From: Choanephora cucurbitarum
Lineage: Eukaryota > Mucoromycota > Mucoromycetes > Mucorales > Choanephoraceae
Assembly: GCA_025331435.1 (NCBI GenBank)
Contig: JAIWNI010000045.1
Coordinates: forward strand, 62,001-126,000
DNA length: 64,000 nt
Reading direction: 5' to 3'
Shown: positions 1-11,165 of the stretch, one piece after another
How the letters are laid out: the number at the start of each line of letters is the position of its first letter
How positions within the stretch are numbered: position 1 is the stretch's first letter
Program-made: the position numbers and the translations under genes
Notes under the pieces: generated by a model
The model's database searches: none
Told to the model about the DNA's origin: nothing
Seen by the model: the letters and a program-made list of their open reading frames with translations, nothing else

Positions 1-38
1 TAGATAAAAGGTAGCTGTTTGATAAGAGTGAAAGATTA

Positions 39-139
39 CAGTCATCTCCCAATTTTGGGAACGTTCTTGACTCCCTCAACGCTGTTCCCTAAATCAATTT
101 TGTTCCCTAAGTCTCGTTCGCTAAATTGGGGGATGACTA
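39..139. mobile_element. pogo-like MITE, short copy
   Basis: The element begins CAGTCATCTCCCAATTT and ends AAATTGGGGGATGACTA, so its ends are inverted repeats of each other. It sits between TA dinucleotides (37-38 and 140-141). Inside are repeats of GTTCCCTAA. A longer copy with the same termini lies at 59013-59198. CAG-type ends with a TA target duplication are typical of non-autonomous pogo/Tigger relatives. There is no coding capacity. The last base has mutated from G to A. Confidence 0.8.
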
Positions 140-2220
140 TACACATCAGTTGAAATCTGAATTCTACCAATAAAATTTCGTGTAGACAAAGTAAAGGATT
201 TGCATTATTATGAATGGACTGAGATATAGTGATGAGTCAGTTTGAAAACTGAACAGAAAAAAAGAAATCTTAGAACGGTCATTTTGACAATTGCCATTGA
301 ATAAAAAGTAAACAATACGGGTGAAATTAGTACCTGTATAAAAATAGAAGTTGTATACAATGCCCTTGTTATAATGTTAACCATATTTCTATTGCTTGTT
401 TGAACAAAACCTGTATTGAATATTATAAACTAAGGATAAGTCCTTACAAACTGAAAGTGATTAGCTAGCAACTTAGTCGACCACAATAAAACAAGACAAA
501 TACAAAAATAGTATATTGGAACAAAATAAAGTCATCTTTCGAACTATGGAATAAAATTTAGGAAATCATTTTTATCAAATTAGTTTAATTTAACGATGGA
601 TTTGGAAAACTTGAAGTTTGGTTATTGCATGGAATCCTTTGTCATTGCTTCAAGGAATAATAAACAGTTGTCTAAAAATCTGTTTATTATTTTACCTCGT
701 ATGCTGCTTGCAAAATCCAGTAAAGTTTAAGGTAATTGTAGAAAATTATGTACAACACCTTGTAACCCAGTTTTAGCTAATATACAGCGACGAATACTTT
801 ATATGTCATAGCAGCCGCTTATTGAATCATAGTCATCTTCAAGAGTGTGTTGTCATTAAAGAACGATATTGGTAGGTAATGTTTAGTCAAATTGTTAATA
901 TATCAACAACTATAGGTTGCATTGTAATTATGTGCTATCGCTTACCATTTACAATTTTTTTTCTGTATTGGATGTTGTGCATCAGCTACTTTATGTACTT
1001 TCATCATTGTATAACAGTAAAGTAAGCATTCATTATATGTCATGTATGAACATTGTGAACACGATTTAAGGACGAGTTACAAATGGGGTTTTTCATTATT
1101 ACAATTAGCTAGACATAGTAACTAAAGTCAAGTCACCGAAAATGCACGAGAATAAGACTAGCAAATCAATCTACTCCAGCCTTTTAATGACATAATTATA
1201 GGACAAAATGTTTAATTTTTGTGGAAAACATGATCAGAGCGTTGCTCTAACCATGAAATACACTAAAAACAAAGAAAACTCTAATGTCTATTTTACCACC
1301 CTCACACAAGTTAGACAATCATAAAATTGGTCGTAAGAGAACCATAACCTGATAGATGAAGGTTTATTACGCCTAACATTGTTCATTACAAGTATTTAAA
1401 CTGACTAGCTTAAATCCTAAAAGAAGTTGAATTGTTGAAAAATAAGCAAAAACAAAAATCTATACTTGGGCATCCGTCTAAACAGTATATCTAGCTTAGG
1501 AACAACTAACTTATGACAAACTGAATTTTACTTCAATGTTTTAATTTCTTTAAGGCTGCTTTCTTATAGGACACATGAGGTCAAGCAAATGGTATTTCAT
1601 TCTTTGAAATAAACTTCGCCATATGAGATTAGACTCTTGAATTGAGCAAAAACTCATGCTAAGCATTGTTAGCCTGAAAACTATGGTACACTCGTTTTCC
1701 ACCTTGTAATTTTTAGCCGAATGGTAGAATGATAGAGGCAAATAAGGATCACTACATTTCTGCGGGTTTGACTATCTTAATTTGTATTGTTGGCCTTTTA
1801 ACAATGCGTAGCTAATCTTATATATCGAGAAAACTGATGGTCGGCACAAAGCACAAAACACTTTTATTCCGGGGAATCAAGTGTCATAATGCTCCCAAAT
1901 AACTGCTTAGCAAGTTACTTAGATACATGTATCAGTATAAAAAAACAACTGATTAGTTGCACTAAAATAGTTAGCCTATCGAAGCATATTTTATTTTTGT
2001 TTTCATCTTTACAAAGCAATAAATCAACTCATTCGAGTCAGTCTAGAAACTGAATATTGTCATAAGTAGTTATCAATCTGTTTGCCGTTTTAATGTTAAT
2101 TTGCAGCATAACTTAAGAAATAAGTGATACTGTAACTTTGTTCTGTTTAAGCAAGACAAAGGTAATTTAATCAGTCAAATGCTACATACACGCATGATTA
2201 CGCCATTTGCAGACCTCACA
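140..2220. other. AT-rich region without a recognisable gene
   Basis: Stop codons are frequent in every frame and the longest ORF is about 63 codons. I found no homology to other parts of the window, no splice-bounded exon and no tandem array. It lies outside the inverted repeat, upstream of the first family gene. Confidence 0.6.
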
Positions 2221-2229
2221 TAAAATGAC

Positions 2230-2268
2230 CCCTTGTATTGCGGGCTTTCCATTTCTCGTAAACATCAC
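2230..2268 (+). promoter_or_regulatory. conserved promoter block of the ALPL gene family (copy 1)
   Basis: This block reads CCCTTGTA, then GGGCTTT, then GTAAACA at 2258-2264, about 107 bases before the ATG at 2371. The same order (C-rich/TTGTA or ATGCA, GGGCTTT in two of three, then GTAAACA) recurs before the genes at 47786 and 39669. GTAAACA matches the core site of forkhead transcription factors. A pyrimidine-rich stretch (about 2274-2330) follows, as in many fungal promoters. Function is inferred from conservation only. Confidence 0.5.
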
Positions 2269-2370
2269 TTCAGTCTCTCTTTTTTCCCTTTTTATTTTTT
2301 TCTTTTTTTTGTCTATCTCACTCTTTTCTCACTATTTTATATACAACGCATATCAATACCTTAACACACA

Positions 2371-3018
2371 ATGCATCACTTGTTCTCTTCCGCTTTATTT
2401 CTTTTCGCGTTTTTCTTTCGCCAGCTCTTTTGGTTCTTTTGCTCAGAATACGTTCTCGTAGCATATCTCTGCCTCGCTTTGTATACAGCAAAGTTTTTCA
2501 TGATAAAGCACTTCAAGCTCAGGATCCAAGAAGAAGCAAGAATAGCAGCAGCACTTGAGCAGTATTACAATGTTCCCTGGACTTATACCAGACCGGAAAT
2601 TCCTGACTGGAGTCCATTACCAAGTCCTGTGGTTCGTCCAGAGGAAGGCAAAGTTGAAGATGATGCCAGCTTGGCAGATGATTCTTCCAAAATTGATGAG
2701 ACTCCGGCATCAGTCACAAGTGTTCAGCAAACACAACCGGAATTCGATGACCGGATGTTCCTTCAATCGCTTTGTCGCAAGAAGCGTCAGTGCCTGAGCT
2801 TGTATCACAGCAGATATCTGACTGGGGTTGCCAATGCAAAACCAAAGCCTACATCTGTAGTTGTCGAGGTCTGCATTGCACCTGATGATGACGGCGTCTT
2901 CTCGGCTGCCTTCGTACGCGAAATGGCGGCTGCGCTTTTAGAAGCTGGCATTGCCACGGATGATGGAGCATTCTCGAATGACTTCATCACCGATATGAAG
3001 GCAGCATTGCCATTGTAA
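2371..3018 (+). CDS. ALPL-family protein 1, unrecognised membrane/secreted protein (215 aa)
   Basis: I do not recognise the family. The frame is clearly richer in G and C than its surroundings and has balanced amino-acid use, unlike the T-rich ORFs nearby. Residues 4-24 and 27-46 are two hydrophobic stretches, rich in Phe and Leu, compatible with a signal anchor or hairpin. An acidic/helical segment follows (EEARIAAALEQYY), then a Pro- and Asp-rich middle, a basic patch (RKKRQ near 137), and a C-terminal domain at 169-215. That domain has two tandem motifs, DDDGVFSAAF at 172 and DDGAFSNDF at 197, each followed by a Met-containing amphipathic helix, and it ends in MKAALPL. The start was chosen because it aligns with the paralogues' Met and follows a pyrimidine-rich leader. 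No intron is needed. Paralogues are at 39031-39669 and 47786-48409; similarity is high only at the two ends. Location (membrane or secreted) is inferred. Confidence 0.85.
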   Translation: MHHLFSSALFLFAFFFRQLFWFFCSEYVLVAYLCLALYTAKFFMIKHFKLRIQEEARIAAALEQYYNVPWTYTRPEIPDWSPLPSPVVRPEEGKVEDDASLADDSSKIDETPASVTSVQQTQPEFDDRMFLQSLCRKKRQCLSLYHSRYLTGVANAKPKPTSVVVEVCIAPDDDGVFSAAFVREMAAALLEAGIATDDGAFSNDFITDMKAALPL

Positions 3019-3037
3019 TGCTGTTGTAAAATAATAA

Positions 3038-3100
3038 GTGGTTGGTAGGTCGGAATATTTAGTGATCGGTAGGTCGATTTATAAGTGGTTGGTAGGTCGG
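3038..3100 (+). repeat. three copies of a 16-base post-stop motif
   Basis: GTGGTTGGTAGGTCGG occurs at 3038-3053 and 3085-3100, with a variant (GTGATCGGTAGGTCG) at 3062-3076. The first copy lies 20 bases after the stop codon. The same motif follows the stop of both paralogues, twice each. It is probably in the 3' untranslated region and could be an RNA-stability or processing element. No known motif matches. Confidence 0.75.
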
Positions 3101-3114
3101 TAAATCAAGTGCTT

Positions 3115-3440
3115 GCTGCTTCTTGCTTTCGTGCTGATATTAGATCTCTTTCGTTCGGTGTTTCCTTCTGTTCTGTTGTGGTCTCTCTGTCTGTTGTTGT
3201 CTTGACCTGCTGTTTTCTTTGTCTCTGTGCTGTCTTTGTTGCTTGTTGATCTTTGTCTGTGTGTTCTTTGCTTGCTGCTTCTTGTCTGTGTGTTTTTTTG
3301 CTGTGTGCTCTCCCTGTTTGCTGTGTGCTCTCTCTGTCTATCTGTCTGCTATGTGCTCTCTCTGTCGTTTTGCTGTGCGTTCTGTTTGTCTGTTTGTCTG
3401 TCGTTTTGCTGTGTGCTTCTGTTTGAGAGGTTACCTTCCT
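3115..3440 (+). repeat. pyrimidine-rich minisatellite 3' of gene 1
   Basis: Degenerate repeats of TGTCTGTTTTGCTGTGTGCT-like units make this tract C/T/G-rich on the plus strand. Open frames on both strands here are by-products of the repeats. Similar tracts follow the other two family members. From about 3400 onward the sequence becomes nearly identical to the right arm (mirror at about 38590). Confidence 0.75.
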
Positions 3441-3479
3441 GTTGTTGGCTGTGTCAATTTTTACCGCATTTACTAAATT

Positions 3480-4385
3480 GATGATATTTTTGTCTTGTTT
3501 TTTTATCAACTTACAATTTTTAATCATAATACATTCTACTACATATCGTTAGTTAGCCTTTTTTACGATTCTAAAACCACCAACTATTTTTAATATTAAA
3601 GCTCACATCGATACTAGAATTAATACCTTATTTTTATCCATAAAAATGCTCACGTTGTGCTGTACGAAATGAAAACAGTTTCTTGTGTTTATGCCTACTG
3701 TCTATTTGAGATAATTTTTCATTCACCTCAAAGTATTCTTCATACCAGATCTCTGACTAATAGAGTTTTTTTGTTTTGTTTGTCAATGCATCAATTTGTC
3801 TGATACTATCGCTCTTGAAACTTGACAAGAATATAGTTGAAAGAAGTTTGTTAGCAATTTTGCTGTCAAACAAACTATTCTATTTTTTTGTTAAAAGAAA
3901 CGAGACACTCAATATTATTGTCGTGTATGACCTTGGACCTTCCGCGCTATCAAAAAATACTACAAAAACTCATCAATCATACTCTTCTTAAACAAAGTTT
4001 CTCTGTCAATAAGCAAATTTATTTACTTCTCAGCTTACTCATAGTTTAATGCCTCTGATATTTCTTTAGGCCATACAATACACCAGCAAATCATAGCACT
4101 CGGCCCCTTGTTACTGCATACATACATCGCTTTTTTTTTGCCTGAACAGACTATTCTGTGTTTATATGAAACAGTTATTTGTTGAACGCTTAATTGCATT
4201 TATGCAGCTAGCTATGTGCCTTTCTTTTTTTATCAACTGTATAGAGTATTATCTAGATGTCCATCACACAAAACATAGGTCTATCTGTCAAGATAACATG
4301 GCTTGCTGCTGCTGCTCTTACACATGCTAATAGTCAACAGACCAAGCATATACTTATATTTGTCTGCTTCTTACTCGTCGTTGTT
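3480..4385. other. arm DNA without a gene
   Basis: This is nearly the same as the mirror region 37625-38520. A 71-codon ORF at 3776-3991 has a 90-codon counterpart at 37957-38229 (-), but the two frames diverge after about 37 residues because of indels. I take it as non-coding arm sequence. AT-rich, with homopolymer T runs. Confidence 0.5.
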
Positions 4386-4388
4386 TTA

Positions 4389-5299
4389 GGTTGGTCATCA
4401 GTCTAGTTGGGATCTTGCCATCAGGAGTCATCACTATGGTTAGGCTTGTTTGAAGAGTGCTCGTCATTGACAGCGCATACTACTGAAGGCGCATATATCG
4501 ATGCGCTAGTACGTTCACAGACTGGTATGATTAAATGGAATAACCTTATCAGGACTCACCTTATGAGAACGAAATAAATTAAATAATACAATGAATTGAA
4601 GGGAAAGGATTCAAACTCCGTCGGAGATTGAAAGCATCCACAAGATCGATTGCATTGTGTGACCCACACCATGATTATTTTCTTGAAGCTTTTCGATAGA
4701 CCAGACCACATGAATAATGCTTTAGTTGAGTTAAGTGGTTTATAAATAATGACAAAAAGAGGATAGAAAAAGTTGGCAGAGAGAATCGTGTGGTTGAGAC
4801 AAACTCAGATTAGGTTAATGACGGATCTCCGTGGGTGAATTGCTCAAATGCACAGCTTGTCAGCAAAGTATAGCAGAAGAACAAAGCTCATCAGTATAAA
4901 GCGTGAGTAAACGCAAAGTTTTTAAAAACATGTGAAATGACAAAGTACTGCAACCTGATGAGTTGCGAGGGTAGAAAGGCGCAGGTGCTGACAATGCCTG
5001 TGACTAGGTGAGAGATGCAACGAATGACCCGAAAGTAAGTAAAATGCGTTTTTGTCAATGAGACGTAGCTCAACAATATGGCAATTAACTCTAAGCAGTA
5101 ACGATAGTATTTGGATAGCCATTTGCATTAGACTCGCTCGATCAAGGCTAGAATGATGGATGATGTGTAGATCTGAAGAACCATAGAACGAGACATACAC
5201 GCAGAAGCTGAATATACACCGCTTTATAAGTAACAGGTTGTTTGTAAACTTTTGCTTAACTGTACCACTAGTATGATTGTCTCTTACTACTTGATTCAT
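4389..5299 (-). pseudogene. ~1-kb module copy 1 (MTPDGKI family), decayed
   Basis: The same series of short conserved segments recurs six times in the window. In this copy, read on the minus strand, an ORF from 5299 to 4922 contains SLHLSPSHRH...HLRLSTLATHQ. It is followed by an ADKLCI-type segment with stops, the motif TCCGACGGAGTTTGA (plus 4611-4625), and a segment encoding VMTPDGKI (4389-4441). Codon third positions vary between copies in the last segment (ACA/ACT, CCA/CCT), which favours this reading direction. The 125-codon ORF has a 146-codon counterpart at 36705-37145. Function unknown. A partner module in the opposite orientation lies at 8400-9310. Confidence 0.5.
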
Positions 5300-5312
5300 A
5301 TTTGGAATGTGG

Positions 5313-6228
5313 TGAAGTAGTTCTCTTGTTCTTGTGTGTTGAAGTGATGTTGGTGAGTAGTTGACTCAGGTACAAGTCTGGTTTGTGTTACTCGGATATT
5401 GAATGAGTAATAGCTGACAACAGTTGTGACCCAAGTCAATGCTCTCAAGTTAAAGGTGCCAAGCTCAAGTCTATTACTGCTACATGTTGATACCTTTACT
5501 GTTATGGCATTGTTATGTTTTCCCTCTTCTTTCTTGTTCTTATTTTTTTATATTTTATTTTCGTTCCATTTCTTATTTTTTTGATTCATATTTTTTTCTT
5601 TCCTTATTTTATTGATTCTATTTTTCTTATCTTGACATTCTCGAGCTATTTCCTGTATTTGAAGTCGGTGTCACTACTTAGTGGTTTAGCAACTCTTGAC
5701 TTTGGCCTCTTTGGTGTTACTCTCTGTTTTTGGTTTGATCTTGTTGTCAAGAAATTAATTTATACTTTGAAGTGACGATCTATTGTTCTATTATTATGCC
5801 TATTGACAGCTTAGTTGGTTATACCTTGGATATTTTGTTCTTGTTGTCTCTTATTTTGGAAATACTTGCTAGAATGGTCTCGTTAGATCAATGGATATGA
5901 TGTTGAAATCACTATTAGATTTTATCTTATTGGTGCTTGTAGAAATTTGGTTATTGAATAGTCTTTATTGTATCAACTTAAAAAGGAGTGCTTCATGCTT
6001 CTGAATAAACTGGATCCGATTTCTTTCTGATTAATCTAACTTTTACCTATAATTTACTCCTACCTTCAAGTTCTGTCCTTGAAGCTTACAAGTGCCTATA
6101 TTCTCTATAATTTTTTTTGGATCTCTCTTTGTGTGTTAAGATAGTTTTTACAGTATTCCGTCTTTCCTTTGGTTTTATTTGTGTTTCACTTGTTCGAATC
6201 AAAGGTAACATATTGAAGGGATATAAAG
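5313..6228. mobile_element. left-arm-specific ~0.9-kb insertion, LTR-like start
   Basis: The right arm runs directly from the mirror of 5312 to the mirror of about 6229 with only an 18-base joint near 36690. The left arm has about 0.9 kb of extra sequence beginning TGTGGTGAAGTAG. The solo LTR at 61526 also begins TGTGGTGA, so a solo LTR is possible. However, I cannot define the 3' end or a clean target duplication. A deletion in the right arm is the alternative. A T-rich ORF of 86 codons inside (5515-5775) shows no recognisable features. Confidence 0.4.
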
Positions 6229-7030
6229 TTGTCACTAAATGGCTTTCAAAAAATCATTGGCGGATTTAACCATTTTTGACTTGATCCACGATACTAATTT
6301 TAATCCTCATGCTTCAATAAACCATATTGTAGAATTGTTTATGAAAATGTAAAGTACAAGGATATGTATGAGTAAAAACCGTGGAGCTTGATGATGATAG
6401 CCATACTTTGCAAACAATTAATCACCAGATATTTTGTCTTGTCTGACTGTATACAGATTATACATCACTCAGCCTGTCCACAATCCAACTCATGTCTCAT
6501 TCTTTTGTAGCCCTACTCAGTAGATACTGACATCCAATCTCTAAATTGTACAGGAATCAGCTTATTTACGTCGCCTTATCCTCTGTTGGCACTTGACTGA
6601 TGAGTGGTTTGATTGGATAGCCATATCAAGTCAACACTAATGAGCATACATACTCTTGTGTTCTACTTGACAAGCTGATTGACTTAACAGACAACAGCAG
6701 CACCACAATCACGCAAAACCAAATCGCTGTAAACAGCCAAAGTTTGTATTTCATGTAATGATGTTGAGCTCTAGTCAATCAGCGGTTATAGTCTCCCTTA
6801 TAACTCAAAAGCTCTCACTTGACGCTGAATGGACCCCTCCACAAAAAGCCTTGGATGGCCCTCAAATATGATCAATTACGTTTTGCACACCATCTGAAAG
6901 AGATAATTCTGCTTTATTTCTGTGATATTGTAGAGTTGCATCCAGATGAATAGATGTGGAGAAAATAATGTTTCAAGGTGGAATTGGTTTGGTATCTAGT
7001 TTAATCAAGCCGATGCAAATTCAGGCCAAA
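6229..7030. other. arm DNA without a gene
   Basis: Present in three copies: here, mirrored at about 35890-36690, and, from 6470 onward, directly at 59290-59890. No open frame longer than 60 codons and no splice-bounded exon could be identified. Confidence 0.5.
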
Positions 7031-7038
7031 ATGTTTAA

Positions 7039-7308
7039 ATGAATAATTTTCATACCACAAGTAAAATTATGTGTTTGCAAAATGTAGTGTGGAGATGCCT
7101 TTTTCAAACTATTTCTATTTTTATGACCCTTGAAATAGTTTTTGACCTTGAAGATAGGCCCAAGGAACGCCTTTTTACAGAGAAGCACTTGATGATTTGT
7201 ACAAAAGCAAATCTTTTCTGTTTCTTTTTTCGTAACAAAGTAATGACTTGGTGCTTTTTGTTAAGGGTTTGTGGCAATCTTTGTACAGCACGCTATGGCC
7301 ACCAGTAA
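7039..7308 (+). other. repeat-borne ORF, three copies in window (89 aa here)
   Basis: The frame encoding DRPKERLFTEKHLMICTKAN stays open to the same stop in all three copies (here, 35621-35857 on the minus strand, 59906-60139). This holds although the copies differ by single-base indels further upstream. The product would be short, Cys- and Phe-rich and basic, with no recognised domain. The neighbouring non-coding DNA is equally conserved, so an open frame by chance is quite possible. Listed as a hypothetical only. Confidence 0.2.
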
Positions 7309-7319
7309 TACACATCCTT

Positions 7320-7640
7320 ACATGTATACGGAAAGTGTTCAGAATGCTTCAGATACCACACTAGCACAAGGATAGTTGCTAGCTTGTTAGTAGGCTTAGC
7401 CAGTCAATCACTCGACACCCAGTAATGACCATCATTTGTGTCCAAAATGATCAAGTAGAGTAAGCGGCGCAGCTATTGTTTTTATTGGTTACTAAATGGC
7501 TCTTGTTAGAGATGACAGGTACTTGTATACAAAGACCATTGATATTTGTCAGTGGCAGATAGCTCAACAGATCTTATGACATGTCTTTGTGACAAGCTGA
7601 CGATGATAAACGGCTATGATCATGCTAAATCTATAATGTG
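7320..7640 (-). repeat. older internal inverted repeat, partner of 14660-15005
   Basis: Read on the minus strand, this segment matches 14660-15005. Shared stretches include AGCTAGCAACT near the 'caagctagc' core, GACATGTC followed by an AGCTATC block, and a GACACCC block next to a homologous ATGACCATCA. It is more diverged than the main arms, so it is an older duplication now duplicated again with the arms. Confidence 0.65.
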
Positions 7641-8400
7641 CTTATTACACATGATATGGTTGTAAACATTAGGCTTATACTTTTCACCTTCTAGCATATA
7701 TATGTACTATGGCATTTTGCTCGTTCATCTCATCCAGTTGTATATGAATGTTTGGTTACGGCATTATAGTAGTCTGTGATATGACTTTGGGGTTCTCTTT
7801 CTATCTAGACTCTGTACTTGTGTGTTTGACATTGCTATTGCTGATATTAGCATAACCTATTAGTATGATGGATTATGTGCTCTCATTGTTTTACATAAGT
7901 CTTTCGGTTTTACTCTAATTATTTTGATCATTGTAGTTATTTCAGTCACAGGTTTCATTGTTCTTTAGCACTTTGCTGTTCTGTGTCATTTCATTGTTCT
8001 TTACGGTCTCATTATTCTAATCGCCCTATTTTTTGAGAGTGCTCATATCCCTAAAAGTTGCGCCTTTATAATGAGCACACCTGCAAACTAAACACGCGTA
8101 CATTGATCAGACTGCTGTATTAGGAGTGCATATCTTGACAGAGGTTCCCTCGACGATATATGCTATACTGCTCATACTATTGCAATGAGACATGATTATG
8201 TTGATCAACGGCTGAACAAGACAACTGAGATAACTGGAAATTGCAAAAGACTAAATGATAGGTTGAGCATGTATATAGCTGACAAAATTTGAGTCAATCT
8301 CTGAAAGCAGCTATTCTGAATAAAATGAGGTCAAGACTATTTTTACAATAGATGAGGCTTCATCGAGCTTTGTTCTAGCACGATATCATTATTGCTTCAG
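7640..8400. other. arm DNA with TTCATTGTT-type simple sequence
   Basis: Around 7905-8030 the sequence repeats TTCATTGTTCT and TCATT units. Similar stretches occur at 11935-12045, 18945-19000, 43225-43290 and 60770-60860. No gene was seen. Confidence 0.5.
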
Positions 8401-9310
8401 TCATATGTATACGCGAATACCTTTATCATCCGTCAATGAAATGTCTCTGATCATCATGATGTACCTCACTGGATCCATGTATCACAATTGGATCCGATTA
8501 CTTTCCAATTATGTTACTTCTTGCTCACAACATTTATAACTCGTCTAAACAATTCGCATTATTATGCTTGTTAACTCTGAACTACTCATTGCATCTCTTG
8601 TATGACTCCATGCGTTGTCATCACTTGCATCTACCCACGTTTGTAACCCATGAGACTGTGATGGTTTCTTGTTTCACAGGTTTCTTTTCTTTTTTAGAAT
8701 CCTTTTCGTTGATCATCTTGCTATACTCTGACTTTTATGTCTCTGACGTATACCACTGACAAGTTGTGCTTCCAAGCAACCCACACTCTGGGATCAGTCA
8801 TTGACCTGATCAGGGATCCGCTCAAACATCTGATCCTTCTGGCTGACTTTTCATTTTTCTTCTTCTTATCCTCTTTTTTGCTTTGCCTTGCTACTCTACT
8901 TGTACTGCTGAACTCGCGCATATCATTGTCTTGCTTTTGCTTCAGCTCATCAGAGCTTCCGGAAGACACGATCATGTCGTTGTCAGTTACACAGCACTGT
9001 AATCAGCTGGGCTGTTATTTTAATTTCCGACGGAGTTTGATTTTGAGTTTCTGTGCGTATCCGTCTTTTGTCCTGCCTATGGCAGTTCTTACATAGCTTT
9101 CTTTTACTCCTGTCAACCCTTTATATGCAACAGCCATAGTGAGTTATGCAAATTCAGGTTCACACACAGAAAGCGCTGACCACTTTTCTTTTAGGCTAGC
9201 TCAACCTTTGCGATGACACCAGATGGCAAGATCCTGGTCAGAGTGAGGACCAACATGAGTCCATGGCAGGTACTGATCAGTAAGCTGGAATACATATACA
9301 AAGCGTAAGG
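8400..9310 (+). pseudogene. ~1-kb module copy 2 (MTPDGKI family)
   Basis: Segments in order: HHLHLPTFVTHETVMV (within ORF 8511-8759); TDKLC then GSVIDLIRDPLKHLI (about 8748-8838); a pyrimidine tract; SELPEDTIMSLSVTQ; the motif TCCGACGGAGTTTGA (9026-9040); and an exon-like piece at 9200-9269 preceded by a CTAG acceptor-like end, encoding MTPDGKILVRVRTNMSP and followed by GTACTG. No single frame joins them, so the module is either a spliced gene or, more likely, a decayed one. Sister copies lie at 33630-34500 (-), 43970-44580, 61260-62645, and more distant ones at 4389-5299 (-) and 36705-37625. Function unknown. Confidence 0.45.
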
Positions 9311-9319
9311 GTTGCATGC

Positions 9320-9730
9320 ACATAGTTATGTCACAAGTCATAACCGCAAAACGAAAAAAAAGAGAGAGGAATGCATGCCTTGGATGATGTGTGTCAAGAT
9401 GGCGATACGGTGTATACACAAAAGGATTGTTAAACATAGACAGTTGCGAGTACACAGCTTGGCAATGAATGCACGAGATACAAAGACAGTATAGCAAACA
9501 ACAAGCTGTAATCAGGAATACAATGTATTGCAGGTAAAGAGAGTGATGATGGTAGATTCAGAGCAGAGACATGCAGGCAACTAGTTGTTTGCACAGAATG
9601 TCCATTGCACATATCATGTAAGGATATACAATGTAACTGGCTGATACAAATGAACATATATGAGCATGGAGAACAACATGGCTGACACAAGAACAAAAAA
9701 GGACTTGCTTCTCTAGCTTTATCTGTTGAG
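9320..9730. other. arm DNA between module 2 and the LIDILDY ORF
   Basis: Frames on both strands run 60-132 codons here (for example 9430-9828 on the minus strand), and their counterparts at 33289-33707 and 62571-63198 are also open. The two strands compete and no recognisable motif appears, so I assign no gene. Confidence 0.35.
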
Positions 9731-9733
9731 CCG

Positions 9734-9931
9734 TTGTTTGGACACATCACTGGCAAAAGTATCATACATGTCATGTTGTGGACGGGGATAAAAGTGTATA
9801 TGTATGGTCGTGTACTTTTGATCGACATTTTGGATTACACTATAGATCAGCTTATACAGACTACATTAGATGCAAGTGAATTGTGCACTGCAACTACATC
9901 ATGCCTTAAACTGACGAGCACAAATTGTTGA
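9734..9931 (+). other. repeat-borne ORF with LIDILDYTIDQLIQ, three copies
   Basis: A 65-codon frame with balanced composition (GRVLLIDILDYTIDQLIQ near its middle) is open to the same stop in all three copies: here, 32970-33182 (-) and 63104-63301. It is preceded by an acceptor-like CTTCTCTAG, after which the frame is already open, so it could be a terminal exon. Differences between copies are few, and they are not clearly concentrated at third codon positions. No family recognised. Confidence 0.3.
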
Positions 9932-9934
9932 AAC

Positions 9935-10790
9935 ATGTTGCAAGATAAAATGACCAGAGTGGTAGTTGCAATGTATGTTACTGTATTGGAGCACATGTTA
10001 CTTTACGTTATAGTATCATAACAGCATCAATACTGCCTTGGAAAATAAAAGATATTTGATCAGCATATATTGGCCATATTTTTTTGCCTGGTACTTCTTT
10101 TTCTATCTTTTTATTTTTCATTGTGTTGCTAGTTGTCTGTACTATAGCATACTGTCTACGAAGGACTTTATGCTTTATCAACTCCACATGATTTGCATCT
10201 TTAGTGAATTCTGACTTGTTATTTGGCCATTTGCCTGATAATAATCTATTCAGCCGTTAATTTGCTTTCGGGGCTTGTACTCTTTATGCCATCTCTTAAA
10301 CTCTATACATACACTATTCTATGATGACTCTTGCCTGACATGCACTTATTTTTATATACCAGTAGACTGTAGTATTGTCTGTTCTTTTTCTTTCTCTTTT
10401 ATTTTCTTGTGGCTTTCAGAGCTAATACCCAAGCAATGCGTATTTAGGATGCATGCTATCTGCTTTATTTTTTTTATTGATATCGGTCGTACAAAAGTCA
10501 AAAGTCAGAAGCGTGCATTCGATTAGCTCAATTTTGCTAAAATGTTGCGGGTTGAAAACAAATCAAAAAGACAGTTTAATCGTGTCATCCTCCTTATTTC
10601 TCTTTTGACTCATTTTCCTCTCTTTTCTTTTCCTTTTTCTTTCTTTCGCTATCATTTTTTTTCTTTCGTTAAATCAACTCATCGCGTCAAGGTAAGTTGT
10701 ACTTTCCTTTCTCTTCTTCTTTCTTTCTTTTTTTCTATAAGTCCTGCACAACTTTCACCAAACTAAGAAGGCCCGGAAATATTACAGGAA
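9935..10790. other. arm DNA, T-rich, without a gene
   Basis: Nearly identical to the mirror 32120-32965 and to 63305-64000. Long ORFs here (10275-10526, 10542-10766) are T-rich and differ in length among copies. Treated as non-coding. Confidence 0.45.
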
Positions 10791-10794
10791 AAAG

Positions 10795-11165
10795 TAAGTA
10801 AAGCTATCACTTTTTGTCTCTTGCTTTTACGTGGCTCTGTACTAAAAGCCCTATAGGTTGTCTTTTCTCACCTTTTGATCACGAACGGCGGCTGTCCACT
10901 CTCGCTAGAATGTTCATGGCTCCATAATCTATGGTTGTGCGAGGCCGGTCCGCTAACTGAGTGCGCCATAAGTAAACGTCCCCATTCTATGATGCGGGTT
11001 TTGACAGTCATGTCCTAGTAATGCACTTTGATTGTCGAAGTCTTGTGCTAGCTGCTGCCAGTGGAGAGCAGAGGCCTGGATGGAGGTTGGTGTGGGAGTA
11101 CATGGTCAGCTGCCTTCACGCGGCTACTCCTGTGAGTAGCTTTCGTAAAACAGAAAGCGAAACCA
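10795..11165 (-). pseudogene. GC-richer block with exon-like segment (copy 1 of 3)
   Basis: On the minus strand, about 10874-11010, this block corresponds to the right-arm segment encoding GAMNILARVTAAVRDRK followed by a GTGAGA donor. This copy has an extra base and other differences that break the frame. The block is GC-richer than its surroundings and is kept in three places (also 31720-32095 and 44975-45375). The family is not recognised. Confidence 0.4.

Noticed and set aside
3105..3527. 140-codon Thr/Gln/Lys-rich ORF on the minus strand
   Set aside because: It is an antisense translation of the pyrimidine-rich minisatellite downstream of gene 1; the same effect appears at the other family genes.
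6190..6205. Perfect tRNA B-box-like GTTCGAATC
   Set aside because: No A box or foldable tRNA body within the expected distance upstream.
8721..8975. 84-codon minus-strand ORF rich in Lys/Ser (and its copies at 33933-34214 and 62063-62296)
   Set aside because: Antisense to the GSVIDLIRDPLKHLI segment. The more distant module copies align better in the other direction, though I cannot exclude it.
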